DNA of 54,038 nucleotides from Methylomonas rosea (GTDB lineage: Bacteria > Pseudomonadota > Gammaproteobacteria > Methylococcales > Methylomonadaceae), in the NCBI RefSeq assembly GCF_024505055.1, contig NZ_JANIBL010000032.1, positions 1 to 54,038 of the forward strand, in the 5' to 3' direction. The notes beneath the pieces were generated by a model. It searched no databases. It saw only the letters and a list, made by a program, of their open reading frames with translations, and was not told the DNA's origin. Both the position numbers and the translations under genes were made by a program. Below are positions 21,185-30,902 of this stretch, piece by piece; positions within the stretch are counted from its first letter, which is position 1; the number at the start of each line of letters is the position of its first letter.

Positions 21185-21832
21185 TTATTCAAACGCGGTG
21201 ATTACCTCGCTTTCCAACTTGCCAGCTTCCATCCAGGCGTTTACGGCCGGGCAGGTCAGCACCGAGTCCACATAGGCTTGCGCCTGTTTATTGGTTTCCA
21301 GTTGATAGCTGTGAAAACGTAAGGCGACGGGGGCGAACATCGCATCGACTATCGTAAATCGGCCAAATAACCACGGGCCGTCGTGGCGGTGGAGTTGCCG
21401 GTAGTGTTGCCAAATTTCACCGATGCGTTCGATGTCCGGATGCACTGCTTCCGGTAAAGGTTTGGCTGAGGGTGTTCGCTTGCAATTCATACCACAATAG
21501 GTGCGTAGCGCAGTAAATCCGGAATGCATTTCGGCGGCTAACGAACGGGCCGCTGCGCGTTCGGCGAAATCCTCCGGCCAGCCTTGGGTTTGCGGAAAGC
21601 GTTCCGCCAGATATTCCAAGATTGCCAGGGAATCCCAGACCTTAAGCTCGCCATCCAACAAAACCGGTACTTTACCGGTCGGCGAGTATTGTAATAGTTT
21701 GTCTTTCGAATCTTCGCGATATAGCGGAATTCTGATTTCCGCGAAATCGATGTCGTGATATTTCAAAAACAGCCAAGGCCGCAGTGACCAGGATGAATAG
21801 TTTTTGTTACCGATGACTAAGGACAGACTCAT
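21185..21832 (-). CDS. Glutathione S-transferase family protein
   Basis: This 215-aa cytosolic enzyme has an N-terminal thioredoxin fold (LVIGNKNYSSWSLRPWLFL; the YSSWSLR serines occupy the usual glutathione-activating position). GKVPVLLDGE with a cis-Pro and DSLAILEYLAERFP complete the glutathione site. The helical C-terminal domain contains FTIVDAMFAPVALRF, the N-capping and hydrophobic staple region. A CAGGAG ribosome-binding site precedes the ATG. It probably conjugates or reduces electrophiles; the substrate is unknown. Confidence 0.9.
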   Translation of the reverse strand: MSLSLVIGNKNYSSWSLRPWLFLKYHDIDFAEIRIPLYREDSKDKLLQYSPTGKVPVLLDGELKVWDSLAILEYLAERFPQTQGWPEDFAERAAARSLAAEMHSGFTALRTYCGMNCKRTPSAKPLPEAVHPDIERIGEIWQHYRQLHRHDGPWLFGRFTIVDAMFAPVALRFHSYQLETNKQAQAYVDSVLTCPAVNAWMEAGKLESEVITAFE

Positions 21833-22321
21833 GAACGGAAACTCCTGTACAGATTTAGGATCGAGAATTTTTTCAAAATCGGGTTAGCTGCCCCTCCCCA
21901 TTCAATGCAAGTAGTGATTGATCAGAGCCTTTTGCTTACTCACACAACCTGCGAAAGGGGGATTTTAAAAAATGGGTATCGTCGTTCCTGCAAACTCGGG
22001 AGCCCAGGACAATCAAAAGCCCGGACTCCCGCCTTCGCGGGAATAACATTAAATGTTGCGCTAAGGTCCAAGCGCATCATTCCCGCCGTTTTATAATAAT
22101 TCACCGCTTAGAGCAATGCCATTTTGCAATAGACGTTTATTTGGGGATGTTTGGCGGTTATTTCGGATGGGTGGAGCCTGCGCGAAAGCCTTCGTTTAAG
22201 GAAGCTCTGATTAACGCCTTCGACAGGCTCATGGCGGGTATGTTAGGTTCGTCGCGCCCTCAGCTTGTCGAACCACTTGTGCCCTGAGGGTATGAGTGGA
22301 ATTAACTCGTTCAGAATGTCC
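21833..22321. repeat. Gene-free gap with palindromic repeats
   Basis: The gap between the GST gene (whose promoter lies at the left end) and the deaminase 3' end holds no credible gene. It contains a small hairpin, TCCCGC/GCGGGA at 22027-22042, and a longer inverted repeat with arms TTCGACA (22219-22225) and TGTCGAA (22266-22272). Both resemble dispersed intergenic repeat families. The deaminase/ubiA transcript may end here. Confidence 0.6.
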
Positions 22322-22771
22322 TTAACAACAATCCTCACCGATGTCTTCAAACCAAATCCTTGGGGATTGAGCAATAAAACGGCTCATTAAATCGATACAA
22401 GCCGAGTCGTTTAATTCCACGATCTTAACGCCAGCCTCCCTTAGCCAATCCAGATGCCCCGCAAAGTTGACAGATTCACCGACCACCACCGTGCCGATAT
22501 TGAACTGCCTAATCAATCCCGAGCAATACCAGCAAGGCGCCAAGGTCGTTACCAGGATTTTGTCGCGGTAACTGGTTTGCCGGCCGGCTTTGCGAAAAGC
22601 ATCAGTCTCGCCGTGCACGGACGGATCATTGTCTTGCACGCGGCGATTTCGGCCCCGGCCCAGCAATTTGCCGTCGGCAGCAAACAAGGCAGCGCCGACC
22701 GGTACTCCGCCTTCCTCGAACCCGGCTTGGGCTTCGGCAAACGCCACGGCCAGCATCTCGGTATAGTTCAT
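22322..22771 (-). CDS. Cytosine deaminase, yeast Fcy1-like (CDA fold)
   Basis: This 149-aa zinc hydrolase is predicted to deaminate cytosine to uracil. The zinc and catalytic motifs are His53-Gly-Glu55 (VHGETDAF) and PCWYC with Cys80 and Cys83. Its overall pattern, including GGVPVGAAL near the start, VVVGESVNF, and the C-terminal RFIAQSPRIWFEDIGE, follows yeast cytosine deaminase closely, unlike the unrelated amidohydrolase CodA usual in enterobacteria. It starts 15 bp after the ubiA stop on the same strand, so co-transcription is likely although no metabolic link is evident. A guanine or other nucleobase deaminase is the main alternative. Confidence 0.85.
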   Translation of the reverse strand: MNYTEMLAVAFAEAQAGFEEGGVPVGAALFAADGKLLGRGRNRRVQDNDPSVHGETDAFRKAGRQTSYRDKILVTTLAPCWYCSGLIRQFNIGTVVVGESVNFAGHLDWLREAGVKIVELNDSACIDLMSRFIAQSPRIWFEDIGEDCC

Positions 22772-22786
22772 TGCAAACCCCCAAAC

Positions 22787-23650
22787 TTACAGCCGGTAAG
22801 CCAGCACGATCCCGACAAACACCGCCAGACCGAACCAGTTATTATTCAAAAAGGCTTTAAAACAACTGGGTTTGTCGAAATGAAAAATCAGTTTTTGCTG
22901 GTAAATCGCCAAGCCGGCGGCTACCGCCAAACCGGCGTAATACGGCCAGCTCAATTGCTGCATCGCTCCAACAGCAATCAACAAACTCATGATAATAACT
23001 TGCAGGCCGGCGGTAATTTCCCGCACCCGCTTGCCGAACAGAATCGCGGTCGATTTAACGCCGATTTTCAGGTCATCGTCGATATCGACCATTGCATACA
23101 TGGTGTCGTACACCAGCGCCCACAGCAACACCGCCAGATATAAAATCCAGCCGATTGGCGGAATTTCGTTGGTTTGCGCGGCAAACGCCATCGGCACCGC
23201 AAACCCAAACGCCGCACCCAGATAAGCCTGCGGCAGATGAGTAAAACGCTTCATAAACGGATAACTGGCCGCCAGAAACGCGCCAATAAATGATAAGGCT
23301 ATGGTGTACCAGTTCATCAACAACACCAAACCGAACGCAGTCAGGCATAGCACCGCAAAAACTATCAGCGCTTCCTTCGGCGTTACCTTGCCCGCTGCGA
23401 TCGGCCGCAGTTTGGTCCTGTCGACATGAGGATCGAAATCCTTGTCGGCATAATCGTTGATCACGCAACCGGCCGCGCGCATCAACACCACGCCCAGCGT
23501 GAACACGATCAACACCAGTAAATCCGGTTTGCCGTTCCCGGCGATCCACAAGGCCCACAATGTCGGCCACAGCAGGATGAAAATACCGATGGGTTTGTCG
23601 AAACGGGCCAGGAGCCAGTATTGGTGGAGGCGGTCGGTGAGTTTATTCAT
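22787..23650 (-). CDS. ubiA: 4-hydroxybenzoate polyprenyltransferase
   Basis: UbiA attaches the polyprenyl chain to 4-hydroxybenzoate in ubiquinone synthesis. This 287-aa integral membrane protein has about eight to nine predicted helices. The first Asp-rich motif, [13 protein letters not shown] (residues 65-77), and the second, [12 protein letters not shown], bind Mg-pyrophosphate. [12 protein letters not shown] after the first motif is typical of UbiA. It is followed by the cytosine deaminase gene; no ubiC is adjacent. Confidence 0.95.
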   Translation of the reverse strand: MNKLTDRLHQYWLLARFDKPIGIFILLWPTLWALWIAGNGKPDLLVLIVFTLGVVLMRAAGCVINDYADKDFDPHVDRTKLRPIAAGKVTPKEALIVFAVLCLTAFGLVLLMNWYTIALSFIGAFLAASYPFMKRFTHLPQAYLGAAFGFAVPMAFAAQTNEIPPIGWILYLAVLLWALVYDTMYAMVDIDDDLKIGVKSTAILFGKRVREITAGLQVIIMSLLIAVGAMQQLSWPYYAGLAVAAGLAIYQQKLIFHFDKPSCFKAFLNNNWFGLAVFVGIVLAYRL

Positions 23651-23715
23651 TAGTTATAATCTGTGGGCTGACAGGGCGGTTTGATTTGTGTCATTGAGGT
23701 GTTGAGAGTTAATCC

Positions 23716-24315
23716 TTAATTGGCAAGTTTTTCCAACTTGGTGAGCCAGTCGTCAAACCCTGAACACATTTGCCGAATTCTAACTAAACCAATTTGTTTC
23801 GAAATGTTTGGCCCATGAGTTGTCTTTCTGTAATTTGTAGATTTCTTGAATCGCTTTGATGGTGCGGTTTCGACGGAATCATTTACTGCTTCAGGATTAT
23901 TGTTAAATTCCACCAGAATATTAGTTGCCCACACGGAAAGTGTTTCATCTTGCAGAACAGTCGCTATGGCTTCAGGGGAAGAAAATAATAAGCCTTCAAA
24001 CTCATACATTTGAACGTAGGGTATAAGTTTTTCTCGTAACTCTTTTTTGACGGAATGCTGAATTTTTGATTCCAAGGTTGTTTTCGTTTCATCTCTGTCT
24101 TTACTCTTGAAGCCGTAAAAGTCGTAGAAAGTACTAATATAGTTAAAGCTGTGACCAAGTTTTTCTAGCTCTTTTTTGATACGGTCAATACTTACGTTTC
24201 CGTGTAAAGGCACAGGAGTAACATAAATACCTTTTTTTAATAGATAGGGGGCTAGTAAGCTTTTAACAAACCGTTCTTCGGTAGTGCCCTCTACAGAAAT
24301 TCCAATCCTTACCAT
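23716..24315 (-). CDS. DUF4276 family protein (TOPRIM-like), partner of AAA ATPase
   Basis: This 199-aa protein opens VRIGISVEGTTEERFVKSLLAPYL, the DUF4276 N-terminus in which a Glu after a beta strand recalls TOPRIM nucleases. STFYDFYGFK and YVQMYEFEGLLFSSPEAI add conserved acidic residues expected for a metal site. Its ATG overlaps the stop of the AAA ATPase gene by seven bases, so the two proteins are produced together. AAA plus TOPRIM-like pairs are frequent in anti-phage systems (OLD/Gabija/PARIS-type logic). The DNA is more AT-rich than flanking ubiA and hldE. Defence function is inference; nuclease activity is not demonstrable here. Confidence 0.85.
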   Translation of the reverse strand: MVRIGISVEGTTEERFVKSLLAPYLLKKGIYVTPVPLHGNVSIDRIKKELEKLGHSFNYISTFYDFYGFKSKDRDETKTTLESKIQHSVKKELREKLIPYVQMYEFEGLLFSSPEAIATVLQDETLSVWATNILVEFNNNPEAVNDSVETAPSKRFKKSTNYRKTTHGPNISKQIGLVRIRQMCSGFDDWLTKLEKLAN

Positions 24316-25418
24316 TCTGGACGACCTCCTATCAGATTTTTAGTCCATATGTCACCCATACCATAGTCTTCAAGCCAGTTTTCGAGAAACTTTTTATCTG
24401 GCCTTTTAAACGTGGAAACACCTTTCATTTGATCAACAATAATAAAGTCGTCTGGTTCAAATTGATTAGCAAAAGCAACAGATTGAGTTGAACAAATAAC
24501 TTGGTTTTGTTTAGATGCTGTCTTGATCATTTCTGACAACACGTTTAAAGCAGCAGGATGCAACCCTAGCTCGGGCTCATCCAAAATAATAGCGCTAGGT
24601 CGATAGGCTTCGGGTTGAAGAAATAATGCGGCCATGCAGATAAATCGGGCCGTACCATCTGAAAGCTGATTGGCAGAAAAAGGCGCATCATGATCACGAT
24701 GGGTCCATCTTAATAACAAAGACTCATCGCCCTTTTCTCCTCTTGGTTCAAGGTAAAAGTCGTGAAAAAAGGGTGTTACTGTTTGGATAGCCGAAATTAT
24801 GTCTTGATAAGAGGATGGATGGCGGTCTCTGAGAAAGCGAAGAAATGGCGCTAAATTACTAGCATCAGAATTAAGAAATGCGCTTGAACTCAGTTTTTGA
24901 GCCTGCTTAAATCCCGCTGTTGGGCTTGTATCATGGAAATGATAAACCCGACATTTTTGCATGAATTCGCGAGTATATTTTCTGACATAGTCGCTGTCAG
25001 ACTCCGAACCGGGAAGTAAGCCGCTTTCCCCCAATTTCCCTCTAATTGCCCACTGATATTTTGATGTTGAAACTGTACAATACTCAGTATCAAATACTAA
25101 AGCATCATTATTTTCACTATGTATAAACTCTACATGATAACCGTTATTGCCAATGTCAATATCAATGATAATTTTTTGAGTTAGTTTTGATCCAAAGTGA
25201 AAAAATGTATTTGCATAACCTTGTTTCTCGGTATAGGTCTGAAGTTTGCCTTCTGATAAACTTCTCAAAAAGGTAAATAGAGAGATAAAATTTGTCTTTC
25301 CGGCACCATTTGCACCAATAAGTATATTTATAGGACTCATCTTTAAGTCAAGTGACTTTATGGATTTAAATCCCTTAAGCTTAATTTGATGAATATGAGT
25401 ATTATTTTGTTCTGACAT
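24309..25418 (-). CDS. AAA family (ABC/SMC-type, AAA_15/21-like) ATPase
   Basis: From ATG 25418 (weak AAGAGA upstream) this encodes 369 aa; the frame stays open 39 bases farther. It starts with IHQIKLKGFKSIKSLDL and then Walker A GANGAGKT (about residues 35-42), typical of OLD- and RecF-like ATPases. LSDGTARF is the ABC signature equivalent, and AIILDEPELGLHPAAL is Walker B. QVICSTQSVAFANQF resembles the H-loop/switch region, with Gln-Ser in place of the usual His-Ser. It overlaps the DUF4276 gene. The two form a compact AT-rich island between hldE and ubiA, fitting a sensor ATPase/effector nuclease defence pair; this is inference. Confidence 0.88.
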   Translation of the reverse strand: MSEQNNTHIHQIKLKGFKSIKSLDLKMSPINILIGANGAGKTNFISLFTFLRSLSEGKLQTYTEKQGYANTFFHFGSKLTQKIIIDIDIGNNGYHVEFIHSENNDALVFDTEYCTVSTSKYQWAIRGKLGESGLLPGSESDSDYVRKYTREFMQKCRVYHFHDTSPTAGFKQAQKLSSSAFLNSDASNLAPFLRFLRDRHPSSYQDIISAIQTVTPFFHDFYLEPRGEKGDESLLLRWTHRDHDAPFSANQLSDGTARFICMAALFLQPEAYRPSAIILDEPELGLHPAALNVLSEMIKTASKQNQVICSTQSVAFANQFEPDDFIIVDQMKGVSTFKRPDKKFLENWLEDYGMGDIWTKNLIGGRPEW

Positions 25419-25560
25419 AATTTCTCTTAGGGTTCTTATGCGAAGCCCAGATAGCATTATCCTTAGCCATACTAGCTTTTAGATATAATATTCAAACTTA
25501 AACCTAAGATTAGCAAAGCAAGTATGGTATCGTTCCTGATATTTTTCGTCGAAATAGATA

Positions 25561-26991
25561 TTAATTTTGCGTTTTATCCTTAATCGTCTGAATAATCGCC
25601 GTAGTCGAATGCCCTTCGATAAACGACAAAATCTTCACCTCGCCACCGTTGGCTAGCACGCTTTCGTGGCCGGCGATGCTGGTGATGTCGGTGTAGTCGC
25701 CGCCTTTGACCAGGATGTCGGGTAATAACTGGTCGATGACTTCTTTGGGGGTGTCTTGTTCAAACTCCACCACCCAGTCCACGCATTCCAGCGCCGCCAG
25801 CATTTCCATGCGATGATCCAACTTGTTGACCGGGCGCTCCGGGCCTTTCAGGCGCTGCACCGAGGCGTCGCTGTTGACCAATACCACTAAGCGGTCGCCC
25901 AGGGTTTTGGCTTGTTGCAGATAGCGGACATGGCCGGGGTGAAGGATGTCGAAGCAGCCGTTGGTGGCGACGATTTTCTCGCCGTTTTGCTTGGCGGCGG
26001 CGCGCTCTGCCAGCAATTCCGGCAGGCTGCACACACCTTTGTGGTGGGCGCGGGGGCCTTGCAAGGCGGCATGCAATTCGTCGGTATTGACGGTGGCGGT
26101 GCCCATTTTGCCGACCACGATGCCGGCGCCGATGTTGGCGAGTTGCGTGGCTTCGGCTAACGATTTTTTTGCGGCCAGGCTCGCGGCCAGCACGGAAATC
26201 ACGGTGTCGCCGGCGCCGGTGACATCGAATACTTCGCGGGCGTGAGTCGGTAGATGCAAAGGTTCTTCGGCTTTGCTGAGCAAAGTCATGCCGTTTTCGC
26301 CGCGGGTGACCAGTAAAGCTTGCAGCTCCAGTTCGTTCAGTAAATTCATGCCGCGTTCGACGATTTGCTGCTGATCGGCGCAGCGGCCAACCACCGCTTC
26401 AAACTCGCTGAGGTTGGGCGTGATTAACGTGGCTTGGCGGTAAATCGAAAAATCGCTGCCTTTCGGATCGACTAACACCGGCTTGTTGAGTTGTTTGGCC
26501 AAACCGATAAATTGCTGCACCTGACTCAAGGTGCCTTTGCCGTAATCGGACAGTACGATCACTTGCGATTGCATCATCTCGGCATGATATAAGTGTAATA
26601 GCGCATCGCTATCGACTTGCTGGAAGCCGTCTTCAAAATCCAGCCTGATCAACTGCTGATGGCGGCTCATCACCCGCAATTTGGTAATGGTCGGGTAACC
26701 CGGCACCGACTGAAACAGGCACAAAACCTTGGCTTGTTGCAGTAATTGTTTCAGGGCGGTCGCCGCTTCGTCTTCACCGGTAAAACCCAGCAAAGATACT
26801 TTCGCCCCCAGCGCGGCGATGTTTAAAGCCACGTTGCCGGCACCCCCGGCGCGTTGTTCGTCATGTTTGACATGCACCACCGGCACCGGCGCTTCCGGGG
26901 AAATTCGCGAGGTGGCGCCGTGCCAGTAGCGGTCCAGCATCAGGTCGCCGATCACCAGTACGCGAGCGGTTGAATAGTTGGGTAATTGCAT
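25561..26991 (-). CDS. hldE: Bifunctional heptose-7-phosphate kinase / heptose-1-phosphate adenylyltransferase
   Basis: HldE supplies ADP-heptose for the LPS inner core. At 476 aa it is a complete two-domain enzyme. The N-terminal PfkB-type kinase shows [28 protein letters not shown] and the catalytic [14 protein letters not shown]. The C-terminal nucleotidyltransferase has [15 protein letters not shown] with HxGH, followed by [11 protein letters not shown]. It indicates a Gram-negative cell with a heptose-containing LPS core. No other heptose gene is adjacent. Confidence 0.96.
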   Translation of the reverse strand: MQLPNYSTARVLVIGDLMLDRYWHGATSRISPEAPVPVVHVKHDEQRAGGAGNVALNIAALGAKVSLLGFTGEDEAATALKQLLQQAKVLCLFQSVPGYPTITKLRVMSRHQQLIRLDFEDGFQQVDSDALLHLYHAEMMQSQVIVLSDYGKGTLSQVQQFIGLAKQLNKPVLVDPKGSDFSIYRQATLITPNLSEFEAVVGRCADQQQIVERGMNLLNELELQALLVTRGENGMTLLSKAEEPLHLPTHAREVFDVTGAGDTVISVLAASLAAKKSLAEATQLANIGAGIVVGKMGTATVNTDELHAALQGPRAHHKGVCSLPELLAERAAAKQNGEKIVATNGCFDILHPGHVRYLQQAKTLGDRLVVLVNSDASVQRLKGPERPVNKLDHRMEMLAALECVDWVVEFEQDTPKEVIDQLLPDILVKGGDYTDITSIAGHESVLANGGEVKILSFIEGHSTTAIIQTIKDKTQN

Positions 26992-27063
26992 GGCTTTGGG
27001 GGCTTATCCGTGATTCGAAGGGTGCTATTATAGCCGCAACCCGTCATGATTAAGGTGCAAACC

Positions 27064-27998
<935 letters not shown>

Positions 27999-28011
27999 TA
28001 ATAAGTTGAGC

Positions 28012-28794
28012 TTAGAATATCCCCAAGGCCTTAAGGCAGGCCTTGCCCAACGCCACGCGCTTGGGCGCATCGGCAGCCTGGGTAATGTCGATATTCAACG
28101 CAAAACTATACACATGTTGTCCATTCGTGACCCAGCCCACCCACCAGCCGAGACCGGGGTTGGGAGCGTTTAACCAGCCGGTTTTGCCGTGTAAAACCCG
28201 TTCGCCGCTCTGCTCAAGCATGACGATGTCCCGGACTTTGGCCTGAACATCGCCAGAGAGCGGTAATTGATCCCGCGCCAAGCGGACCAAAAATGCAGTC
28301 TGTTCCACCGCGCTGATTTTAAGCGGACCGTCCAGCCAAAACCTATCGACCTTATCGCCGATTTCGGTGTTACCGTAACCGAGGCTGATGACCCCTTCGC
28401 GCATCCGCGCGTGGCCGATACGTCGTGCCAATGCTTGATAAATCGGCACGTTGGACAGCTTGATCGCCTCGCGCAAGCCCATATCCCGTTCCCAGTCTTT
28501 GATCATTTGCGGCTGACCGCCGTATGGTAACGGCTCGTCCACGCTGTCGACCGCGCCTACCGACAAGCCGATCAAACTATTGACTATCTTGAACGTCGAG
28601 GCCGGGATGAAGCGGGTTTCCGCGCGGAGCAGGTCGTGGCCGATCAGCCTGTCCGCATCGACATCATAGGCCACGAAAGTACCGTGTACGTTGGCGTCGC
28701 TGAATAGTTTGCCAAGCTCCGGACTGTCCAGCCATTCGATAGCGTTAACCCGGCCGGCAAGTAGTAATAGCAGAGCGGCAAATAGATGTTTCAT
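28012..28794 (-). CDS. Class D (OXA-type) beta-lactamase
   Basis: This 260-aa periplasmic serine hydrolase has a signal peptide (MKHLFAALLLLLAGRVNA). All class D motifs are intact: Ser66-Thr-Phe-Lys69 (nucleophile and carboxylated Lys), Ser114-Asn-Val116, Tyr140-Gly-Asn142, Trp153 and Lys204-Thr-Gly206. The protein should be catalytically competent. It sits among ordinary chromosomal genes with no integron, transposon or insertion sequence nearby, so it looks intrinsic and is not evidence of clinical resistance. Substrate range cannot be inferred. Confidence 0.93.
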   Translation of the reverse strand: MKHLFAALLLLLAGRVNAIEWLDSPELGKLFSDANVHGTFVAYDVDADRLIGHDLLRAETRFIPASTFKIVNSLIGLSVGAVDSVDEPLPYGGQPQMIKDWERDMGLREAIKLSNVPIYQALARRIGHARMREGVISLGYGNTEIGDKVDRFWLDGPLKISAVEQTAFLVRLARDQLPLSGDVQAKVRDIVMLEQSGERVLHGKTGWLNAPNPGLGWWVGWVTNGQHVYSFALNIDITQAADAPKRVALGKACLKALGIF

Positions 28795-28817
28795 TCAGGA
28801 TTGCTCGTAGGCTCGTT

Positions 28818-29267
28818 TTAAATGTCTATGTCTATTTTCGTCATTTGCAGCATGGCCTGCATCACCCGTCCGGCTTTTAACGGATCTGGATCACTCAATA
28901 ATTCGATCAGGATATTCGGCACGATCTGCCAAGTAACGCCAAATTTATCCTCCAGCCAGGCGCATTGATTTTCCTTACCGCCCTCGGACAGTTTTTCCCA
29001 ATAATGATCCACTTCCGCCTGGGTTTCGCAGTGTACGACAAATGAAATAGCCGGAGATAGCTGGTACATCGGCCCACCGTTGAGCGCTGTAAACACTTGC
29101 CCGTCCAGCTCGAAATTGGCGGTCATCACACTGTCTTTTGGTCCCGGCCCGGCATCGCCGTAACGGTTAACGCTTAAGACTTTAGAGTTCTTGAAAATAG
29201 AGACGTAAAAATTCATCGCTGGTTCGGCTTGGTCGTCGAACCATAAAAATGGGGTGATTTTTGGCAT
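28818..29267 (-). CDS. VOC superfamily protein (PhnB / 3-demethylubiquinone methyltransferase-like fold)
   Basis: This 149-aa protein has the paired beta-alpha-beta-beta-beta units of the vicinal-oxygen-chelate fold. ITPFLWFDDQAEPAMNFYVSIF and CAWLEDKFGVTWQIVPNIL are signatures of the PF06983 group (PhnB-like, often misnamed 3-demethylubiquinone methyltransferase). It lies 23 bp upstream of the beta-lactamase on the same strand and downstream of an SRPBCC/DGPF/VOC set typical of ECF42 neighbourhoods, so it may belong to that regulon. Substrate unknown. Confidence 0.85.
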   Translation of the reverse strand: MPKITPFLWFDDQAEPAMNFYVSIFKNSKVLSVNRYGDAGPGPKDSVMTANFELDGQVFTALNGGPMYQLSPAISFVVHCETQAEVDHYWEKLSEGGKENQCAWLEDKFGVTWQIVPNILIELLSDPDPLKAGRVMQAMLQMTKIDIDI

Positions 29268-29324
29268 GGCGTTTACTCGGTAGAGTATAAAAAATAACCT
29301 AATTAGCAGGAATCATTAGCTGAG

Positions 29325-29441
29325 CGTCATACCCGCATGGAAGCGGGTATCCAGTGCCATGGATGGTAAGCTTCGAATCATCCATGGAGCCTGGATTCGC
29401 TCCGCGCTCCAGCGGGTCCGGCAATCCCTGCCGGAATGACG
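29325..29441. repeat. Composite palindromic repeat (REP/MITE-like)
   Basis: Outer arms CGTCAT (29325-29330) and ATGACG (29436-29441) enclose about 117 bp. Inside, CCATGGATG (29357-29365) pairs exactly with CATCCATGG (29379-29387). ACCCGCATGG...GCGGGT forms a further hairpin. It lies between the VOC and SRPBCC genes, with no credible gene. It resembles the widespread 'GTCATTCCCGC' class of intergenic elements. Confidence 0.75.
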
Positions 29442-29504
29442 ATCTTTTGGGTGCTAGTTGAAGATTCTTACTGATCAGGGAAAGTAATGACCGGTTTTCC
29501 CGGC

Positions 29505-29981
29505 TTACAAGCTGGCTACCAGCTCGGCCAGTTGGTCGGTGGCTTTGCCCCAGCCTTCGTGAAATCCCATCTCTTCGTGGGATTTGCGGTCCGCTGCGCT
29601 CCAATGCAACACGCGAGCGCTGTAACGAGTCTTTCCGTCTTCAGGCGCAAACGTGACGATGCCGGTCATGAAGGGTTTAGCGGAGGGTTCCCAGGCGCTG
29701 GTGTAGGCGTCGGTGAACACCAGGCGTTGGTTTTGCACAACTTCAAGATATATACCTTGGTTCGGAAACTCCTGGCCTTCCGGGCTGCGCATCACGATTA
29801 TGCTGGTGCCGCCGGCTCGGACATCGAGTTCAGCAGAAGCCACGGTCCAGGGTTTCGGACAAAACCACTGCTTGAGTAATGCCGGTTCGGTCCAGGCTCT
29901 GTAGAGTTTTTCGGGTGGCGCATCGATCAAACGCGTCAACGCTAATTCTCGGGATTCCAGGGTTTCTTCGGTTTGGTTCAT
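29505..29981 (-). CDS. SRPBCC (AHSA1/START-like) domain protein
   Basis: The ATG at 29981 is preferred to one four codons earlier because TGGAGA lies just upstream; this gives 158 aa. The ELALTRLIDAPPEKLYRAWTEP opening and the alternating strand pattern followed by a long C-terminal helix (HEEMGFHEGWGKATDQLAELV) define the AHSA1 branch of the Bet v1-like fold, which binds hydrophobic ligands. It is the third gene of a VOC-DGPF-SRPBCC series, a common ECF42 sigma-factor target set. Ligand unknown. Confidence 0.88.
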   Translation of the reverse strand: MNQTEETLESRELALTRLIDAPPEKLYRAWTEPALLKQWFCPKPWTVASAELDVRAGGTSIIVMRSPEGQEFPNQGIYLEVVQNQRLVFTDAYTSAWEPSAKPFMTGIVTFAPEDGKTRYSARVLHWSAADRKSHEEMGFHEGWGKATDQLAELVASL

Positions 29982-30006
29982 GACTTTCTCCATAGGTTTA
30001 GTTGGC

Positions 30007-30363
30007 TCAGTCTTTGGGCAGGCCCGGAATCTCGATCAGCGGCCGCACTTCGACGGTGCCCTTACGCGCCATCGGTATCTGTTCGGCGATAGCGATGGCA
30101 GCGTCCAGATCCTGGACGTCGACCAGATAGTAGCCGCCCAGTTGTTCGCGGGTTTCCGCAAACGGGCCGTCGGTGACGAAGCGCTTGCCGTCGCGCACCC
30201 GCACGCTGGTAGCCAAGGCCGTGGGTTGCAACGGACTGGCAGCCAGATATTGGCCGTCGGCTTTGAGTTGGTGCGCGAGTTGGGTGGACTCGACATAACA
30301 GGCTTGCCGCTCGGTTTCGTCCAGGCTGTGCTCTTCAAGATAAATCAGTAACATATATTTCAT
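30007..30363 (-). CDS. YCII-related DGPF-domain protein
   Basis: This 118-aa protein begins MKYMLLIYLEE and contains FVTDGPFAETREQLGGYYLVD, the DGPF signature that names the family. It has the dimeric alpha+beta barrel fold of YCII proteins, and its enzymatic role is unclear even in characterised cases. A strong Shine-Dalgarno (AAGGAG) precedes the start. DGPF genes are the classical companions of ECF42 sigma factors. Here the sigma gene is about 5.6 kb away (35956-37197), beyond an insertion of unrelated genes. Confidence 0.92.
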   Translation of the reverse strand: MKYMLLIYLEEHSLDETERQACYVESTQLAHQLKADGQYLAASPLQPTALATSVRVRDGKRFVTDGPFAETREQLGGYYLVDVQDLDAAIAIAEQIPMARKGTVEVRPLIEIPGLPKD

Positions 30364-30410
30364 GCCGGTCTCCTTTTTAACAATATTGATAGAAAGCCCA
30401 GTAGCCGGTG

Positions 30411-30902
30411 TTATTCCGATTTACCGCTCGCCGCCTGCGCCGCGAAAAATGCCGCCATACGGCTGGGCATTTCGCTGGGATCGACGTCTTCGATATGCTT
30501 GGCTATCAGCCATTGATGACCGAACGGATCGCTCAGCGCACCCATCCGGTCGCCCCAAAATTGATTAGTAGGCGGCATGGTTTGCGTGGCTCCGGCTTTT
30601 ATCGCGGCGGTAAGCACCGCATCGACATCCGCGACATACAAGAACAGCTTGACTGGCGTGCCGCCCAGGGTTTTCGGCGAATGATCGGTACAGTGAGGGT
30701 TTTCGTCAGCGAGCATAAATATTGAATCGCCGATTTTAAATTCGGCGTGAGCTATGTTGCCGTCCGGCGTATTTAGACGGGACAGTTCGCTGGCCGCGAA
30801 GGCGTTTTTATAAAATTCCAACGCCCGCGCTGCGTCTTGCACCACCAGATAAGGGGTAAGCGTGTGGTAGCCGTCTGGGATGGGTTTGACTTGAGTGGTC
30901 AT
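30411..30902 (-). CDS. VOC family protein, PhnB-like (glyoxalase/bleomycin-resistance fold)
   Basis: This 163-aa protein shows two VOC repeats: YHTLTPYLVVQDAARALEFY with AELELKIG-type pairing (AHAEFKIGDSIFMLAD), and FLYVADVDAVLTAAIKAGAT with RMGALSDPFGHQWLIA. A strong AAGGAGG precedes the ATG. It is the first gene of a likely VOC-DGPF-SRPBCC operon, with an ECF42-like promoter 53 bp upstream. The C-terminal Ala-rich helix is longer than in typical PhnB. Substrate unknown. Confidence 0.88.
   Translation of the reverse strand: MTTQVKPIPDGYHTLTPYLVVQDAARALEFYKNAFAASELSRLNTPDGNIAHAEFKIGDSIFMLADENPHCTDHSPKTLGGTPVKLFLYVADVDAVLTAAIKAGATQTMPPTNQFWGDRMGALSDPFGHQWLIAKHIEDVDPSEMPSRMAAFFAAQAASGKSE

Noticed and set aside
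22454..23143. Plus-strand frame of 229 codons opposite the deaminase and ubiA
   Set aside because: It is antisense to two convincing genes and crosses their boundary; it has no family signature.
29299..29604. Minus-strand frame of 101 codons over the palindromic repeat
   Set aside because: It consists largely of repeat sequence and overlaps the SRPBCC gene; no ribosome-binding site.
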